Origin: Bacteroidaceae bacterium
Lineage (GTDB): Bacteria; Bacteroidota; Bacteroidia; Bacteroidales; Bacteroidaceae
Reading direction: 5' to 3'
Length of the DNA: 7,905 nt
NCBI GenBank assembly: GCA_017961965.1
Contig: JAGCWG010000143.1
Location: 1-7,905, forward strand
The position numbers and the translations under genes were made by a program. The notes beneath the pieces are model-generated. The model was not told the DNA's origin. It saw only the letters and a list, made by a program, of their open reading frames with translations, and searched no databases. This document shows, piece by piece, positions 4,416 through 7,905 of this stretch (positions within the stretch are counted from its first letter, which is position 1; the number at the start of each line of letters is the position of its first letter).

Positions 4416-7400
4416 TTATTTCAGTTTTGGTTTCAACTCGTCAGGGCTGTCATTGGTGAACATATCCACGTCACCTGCAACCTTAGTGAAGAGGTCAGAG
4501 ATACGCTCCCTGTCAATCGTCCACTCTGGCTGGAACCTGTCGGAACGCATGTAATTGAGGATTGAGAGACGCATCTGACGTGCCACATGTCGCTTGTCGA
4601 GGGCAGATGTGATGTCCATGGTTGTCATCACAAGGCGACCCTTACCCACGTTTGCCTCAAAGAGCATTCCTATCTTACGAGAGACAAACCATGTATCAAT
4701 GCTCTGCACGAGTGGTTGGAAATCCCTTGGGAAATCCGTGAATTGCATCACTTGAGCACGGTTTACAAGCTCCCACCACTGCATGTCGGAATGGTAATCC
4801 GTTGGGAAGAGGTCGAAGATGCTATGAGTGTTCTCAACATAAATACCTGTAGTGTGAGGAGGACGCATCTTGAACCATGAAGTGTTCCAGAATACAGGAG
4901 TGAACTGCTGCACAACCTCCTTGCCGTATGTCACCTTGCCTGCTGCACAGATGAGAACCTTACCGCCCTTGTCAAGCACCTTCTGAGCCTGTGCATCAAG
5001 CGAATCCGTAAGGTAGATGTCATCAATCCAGAGCGAACCCTTACGCTTGCCGTCCTTTACCTTGTCAGTACCGTTTAATGCCAAGCTCCTCTTACGCGCA
5101 ATTATCTTGTTCTTCTTCTTTGCAGAAAGACTCATGTAAGCATAACCGTCAGGACCAGCATTTTCAAGGTCACGAACAGAGAACTCCGTGTGCATCTTAG
5201 GATAAACCCAGATATCCCAATGGTTACGAGCTTCCGTGCCAGGGATTGTGATGACAAGCGTGAGCTTTGAAGGTTCCTTAATCTGGCTAAGTTTGTATGA
5301 AACGAAACCGACATCGTTATTTGCCCCCACAGGAATATCCGTAACATCCAAATCTGCTTCTGAAAGCAACTCACCATATTCACATGTTGCCCGATCAGAT
5401 TGGTTCTTGGAGGCTTTATAGATAGCAGTATGTACGCTTACCGATTTCAAGTCATGGTCAGAGAACTGGTTTACCTCTATTCCTGCCACGAATGTTTCGT
5501 CATTCTGATAAGTGAACTTAGGAATGCGTGCGAGTGGCACGATTGGTGAGCAGAACTCACGGAACTTGTCGTTGGTGATGTAACCCTTATCGTCAAAGAA
5601 CACATCTGTGACACCCACGAGTGCCGTTCCCTGTCCCGAATAATCATTGAGTGAGAGAAGTTGGAAACCTGCGTAGTTAGGCGTACGAAGCGTACGCTCA
5701 ACCTCTGCCTTGTAGCAGAGTGCCTGAAGCTTACCACTCGCCATCATAAAGTCATGCGCACGGGAGCCCATACCGTTATCATTAAGTATGTCACGAAATA
5801 TCTCGAAGTTCTTGGCTTTGTTCACACCTGTGTATTTACCTATCTCGTAAAAGTTAGGGAAAGCACACCACTGACCTGTCTCATGTGACACATAAGGAAT
5901 GTTGATTGGCGTGTTTGGCATATCCTTGCCATTGTACATTGTGATGTTATTGCGGAAATTGACGGTTGCCTCTGGAGCTTTCTTTACCCACTCGTTTAAG
6001 CCACGCGCACCAGCCTTTACGGCAAACTCACTCTTTGGTTGCCATGCCCATCCACCGCCAACACTGAATCCAGGATAGAGATGACGCGGGTCGTACTCCT
6101 TGAACTTCTCCACCTTATCTCCCGACCACTTCACCCAGTTGCCAGCAGGTTCATTACCGAACGCTATGAACGTAAATGAAGGATGATTGCCATAGGTATC
6201 GCAAATAGCCTTCACCTCAGCATCGAGGTAAGTATCAATAAACTCACCACGACCGAGCTTCACACCATGATTTGGCCATGAAGGGCCTTCCGGCTGGATG
6301 TAAAAACCAGTCATGTCGGCAGCAAGGAAAGCCGCCTCTGGAGGACAATATGAATGGAAACGAACGTGGTTAAGACCGAAGCTCTTCATGCGCTTAAACA
6401 GTTTTACCCATGACTCCACGTCCATAGGCGCATAACCAGTGTTAGGGAAATCGCAGTTCTCCACCGTTCCGCGAAGCTGAATCATCCTATTATTAAGGTA
6501 GAACATCTTATCCTTAACCTCAATCTTACGCATACCGAACACTGTCTCGGCAGATGAAGCACCCGTATTTGTCTTCACATCCACATGAAGGCGATAAAGC
6601 TGAGGATTGAACTCATCCCACAAGAGCATACTGTCTCCCATCTCAAGCACAATGTCTTTTTCCACCACTTCTGCACCAGCGAGTGCTACCTCTACTGGCT
6701 TTGACATGACACAGTGTTTTGCATCCGTGTTGAAAGCCTCAGCTTTCAATGTTACAATCACAGTTTCCTTTGACGCAAGCGGACGAAGGGTAAGACGCAC
6801 ACGAGCCTTCTTGGCATCTATGTCCGTATAAACCTTGCAGTTGTCAATATGACTAAGAGGGCGAAGTTCCATCTTACCCACAATACCGTTCCAGTTGCCT
6901 TGTGTCTGGTCGGTAACAGAGTGGGAATCCTGTCCCACCTTGACAGTTTCAGGGTCGTTGTTCACACAAATTGCAATAGTGTTATCACCCTGTTTGAGCA
7001 CACCCTTTGGAATGTCATACACATGAGGAACACAGAGTGAGTTACGGAAATCCTGCAACTTAGTTCCGTTCACCCATACCTCTGAGACGATGTGCGGACG
7101 TTCAAGGTAAAGAGTATAGAGAGCATCTTGGCTCACGTGTACTGTACGCTTGTACCAAGCCTTACCCACATAATGCTTGTCAGGAGTGAGGAAGAACTGA
7201 AGCTTCATGTCCTTACCCGGCTTACGATATTTCTTCATATAAGGATTGAAGAAATAGCTGGAGTCGTAGAGCGAGCCGATCCACTTTGTATTGACACTAA
7301 TGTCATCGCCCTTCAACCTCTGAGGCATAGATGCAGGAAGCGTAATCCTGTCATTGAACTTATAGTCCTTGTTGAACCATCCTTCCGCCTCTCCCCTATT

Positions 7401-7511
7401 GTTCCTATCAATCTGGAACTGCCATTCGCCGGCAAGGTCAATCACGCTCTGAGCGTTCATGCCGAAAGCGGAAAGAAGGTATAAAACCGAAATTGTTAGA
7501 AATTTACGCAT
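4416..7511 (-). CDS. Secreted glycoside hydrolase family 2 protein
   Basis: 1031 residues. The start is ATG at 7511, giving MRKFLTISVLYLLSAFGMNA then Q21, a type I signal peptide; an in-frame ATG at 7586 lies upstream of the predicted promoter and gives no N-terminal signal. Domains in order: sugar-binding jelly roll (about 22-220, with GEWQFQID and the WVNG motif at 146-149), immunoglobulin-like domain (about 221-335), and TIM barrel (about 336-660) with RGTVENCDFP, RFHSYCPP (384-391), and FGNEP holding the probable acid/base Glu454. VSHETGQW (541-548) holds the probable nucleophile Glu544. Residues about 660-830 look like further beta-rich domains. The C-terminal part (about 830-990) resembles a glutamine-amidotransferase-like or beta-galactosidase accessory fold (KVLDKGGKVLICAAG, then NVGKGRLVMTTMDI). 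The activity is a retaining exo-glycosidase such as beta-galactosidase; the substrate cannot be read from sequence. The protein should be periplasmic or outer-membrane associated. No SusC/SusD genes adjoin it here. The reading frame is intact. Confidence 0.9.
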   Translation of the reverse strand: MRKFLTISVLYLLSAFGMNAQSVIDLAGEWQFQIDRNNRGEAEGWFNKDYKFNDRITLPASMPQRLKGDDISVNTKWIGSLYDSSYFFNPYMKKYRKPGKDMKLQFFLTPDKHYVGKAWYKRTVHVSQDALYTLYLERPHIVSEVWVNGTKLQDFRNSLCVPHVYDIPKGVLKQGDNTIAICVNNDPETVKVGQDSHSVTDQTQGNWNGIVGKMELRPLSHIDNCKVYTDIDAKKARVRLTLRPLASKETVIVTLKAEAFNTDAKHCVMSKPVEVALAGAEVVEKDIVLEMGDSMLLWDEFNPQLYRLHVDVKTNTGASSAETVFGMRKIEVKDKMFYLNNRMIQLRGTVENCDFPNTGYAPMDVESWVKLFKRMKSFGLNHVRFHSYCPPEAAFLAADMTGFYIQPEGPSWPNHGVKLGRGEFIDTYLDAEVKAICDTYGNHPSFTFIAFGNEPAGNWVKWSGDKVEKFKEYDPRHLYPGFSVGGGWAWQPKSEFAVKAGARGLNEWVKKAPEATVNFRNNITMYNGKDMPNTPINIPYVSHETGQWCAFPNFYEIGKYTGVNKAKNFEIFRDILNDNGMGSRAHDFMMASGKLQALCYKAEVERTLRTPNYAGFQLLSLNDYSGQGTALVGVTDVFFDDKGYITNDKFREFCSPIVPLARIPKFTYQNDETFVAGIEVNQFSDHDLKSVSVHTAIYKASKNQSDRATCEYGELLSEADLDVTDIPVGANNDVGFVSYKLSQIKEPSKLTLVITIPGTEARNHWDIWVYPKMHTEFSVRDLENAGPDGYAYMSLSAKKKNKIIARKRSLALNGTDKVKDGKRKGSLWIDDIYLTDSLDAQAQKVLDKGGKVLICAAGKVTYGKEVVQQFTPVFWNTSWFKMRPPHTTGIYVENTHSIFDLFPTDYHSDMQWWELVNRAQVMQFTDFPRDFQPLVQSIDTWFVSRKIGMLFEANVGKGRLVMTTMDITSALDKRHVARQMRLSILNYMRSDRFQPEWTIDRERISDLFTKVAGDVDMFTNDSPDELKPKLK

Positions 7512-7547
7512 GGTTATTTTTAAGTTTGGATTGTTACTTAACGAGTG

Positions 7548-7555
7548 CAAAAGTA
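7548..7555 (-). promoter_or_regulatory. Leftward -7 box of the GH2 gene
   Basis: Read leftward this is TACTTTTG, an exact TAnnTTTG match. Transcription would start near 7542, leaving about 30 nt of A-rich leader (AACTTAAAAATAACC) before the ATG at 7511. No good -33 element is visible at 19-21 nt. Its position decides the start codon in favour of 7511 over 7586. Confidence 0.6.
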
Positions 7556-7573
7556 CAAAGATTTGACGGATTA

Positions 7574-7604
7574 TTTCTTCTGTCATTCAAAATAACTATC
7601 TTTG
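7574..7604 (+). promoter_or_regulatory. Possible divergent rightward promoter
   Basis: TTTC at 7574-7577, 19 nt of spacer, then TATCTTTG at 7597-7604. The -7 box is an exact TAnnTTTG match and the -33 is one base off TTTG. It would transcribe the repeat-rich stretch 7609-7905 toward the right edge, and is about 20 bp upstream of the GH2 -7 box on the other strand. Confidence 0.4.
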
Positions 7605-7865
7605 TGCCGTAAAATAATCCATGTAAAGGTAAAATCAAATAAATTCAGAATGAAGTCACGCGATGTCTAGAAACGAAATTTTTAACACGAATTATCATTA
7701 AATATTTTTGACAATTCGTGGCCAATTGGTGACAATTGCAAAAACTGCACCGAAGGTGCATTATAATTGTCATAAATCAGATTACAGATACGTAATTTTT
7801 TTCGCTCAAAACAAACATTCATGCGCAGCCAAGTCTGAATTTTGAATTATTAATTCTGAATTTCT
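7605..7865 (+). other. Gene-free leader or spacer with dyads and helically spaced repeats
   Basis: No protein gene is apparent. CACGAATT (7686-7693) is the exact reverse complement of 7713-7720. CAATT starts at 7712, 7723 and 7733, about one helical turn apart; the longer TGACAATT is exact at 7709-7716 and 7730-7737. The second copy is the reverse complement of AATTGTCA at 7765-7772, and inside that dyad TGCACC-GAA-GGTGCA (7746-7760) forms a 6-bp hairpin. A weak 7-bp hairpin AGATTAC/GTAATTT (7779-7798) runs into T residues ending at 7802. TCTGAATTT is repeated at 7834 and 7855. The stretch could be a folded 5' leader with an attenuator, or a multi-site operator region. Confidence 0.4.
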
Positions 7866-7905
7866 ATGGTTCCATACAATAATATAACACAAGGTGAGCG
7901 CAATA
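7866..7905 (+). CDS. Possible start of a gene running off the right edge
   Basis: ATG at 7866 opens a frame of 13 codons, MVPYNNITQGERN, uninterrupted to the end of the window. The look is protein-like, but 40 nt is too short to judge, and the upstream bases (CTGAATTTCT) give little ribosome-binding support. I do not recognise the product. Confidence 0.3.
   Translation, partial: MVPYNNITQGERN

Overview
The window looks like chromosomal DNA of a Bacteroidales bacterium, most likely Prevotella or a close relative. This rests on several things: -7 promoter boxes of the Bacteroidetes form TAnnTTTG, A-rich rather than Shine-Dalgarno-like translation starts, a NigD-like lipoprotein with an acidic stretch after the lipid-bearing cysteine, a small Bacteroidetes-type 2[4Fe-4S] ferredoxin, and a secreted glycoside hydrolase family 2 enzyme. 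The genus is inferred from composition and protein style, not proven.

Layout. Positions 1-2563 hold a rightward cluster: the 3' end of an ACT-domain (UPF0237) gene, a complete PFL/UPF0210 (DUF711-like) gene, and a NigD-like lipoprotein gene starting 10 nt after the PFL stop. It ends at a strong intrinsic terminator (2660-2704), followed by a second palindromic terminator-like hairpin (2749-2784). Positions 2785-4010 are very AT-rich with no convincing protein gene. They contain a TGAACA repeat cluster, phased A-tracts, and a candidate leftward small RNA of about 100 nt (3727-3626) whose terminator pairs only in the leftward RNA. Positions 4011-4380 hold a ferredoxin gene with a near-consensus promoter, a leader able to form two mutually exclusive hairpins, and a bidirectional terminator. 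A leftward gene (7511-4416) encodes a 1031-residue secreted GH2-family protein that converges on that terminator. Positions 7556-7905 hold a possible divergent promoter, a repeat- and hairpin-rich stretch, and a few codons of a possible next gene at the right edge.

How the genes may work together. ACT (UPF0237) and PFL (UPF0210) genes are a conserved neighbouring pair of unknown biochemical role in many bacteria; the lipoprotein appears to be transcribed with them here. The ferredoxin is a general low-potential electron carrier with its own promoter and terminator. The GH2 enzyme would act on a glycan outside the cytoplasm; no SusC/SusD or regulator lies next to it here, so no utilisation locus can be claimed.

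The most interesting region is the ferredoxin locus. Codon 3 is UAA although the rest of the protein, including all eight cluster cysteines, is intact. The start codon lies at the edge of an 11-bp stem, and the upstream arm of that stem is also half of a 16-bp perfect palindrome. The candidate small RNA at 3626-3740 is the second item to follow up.
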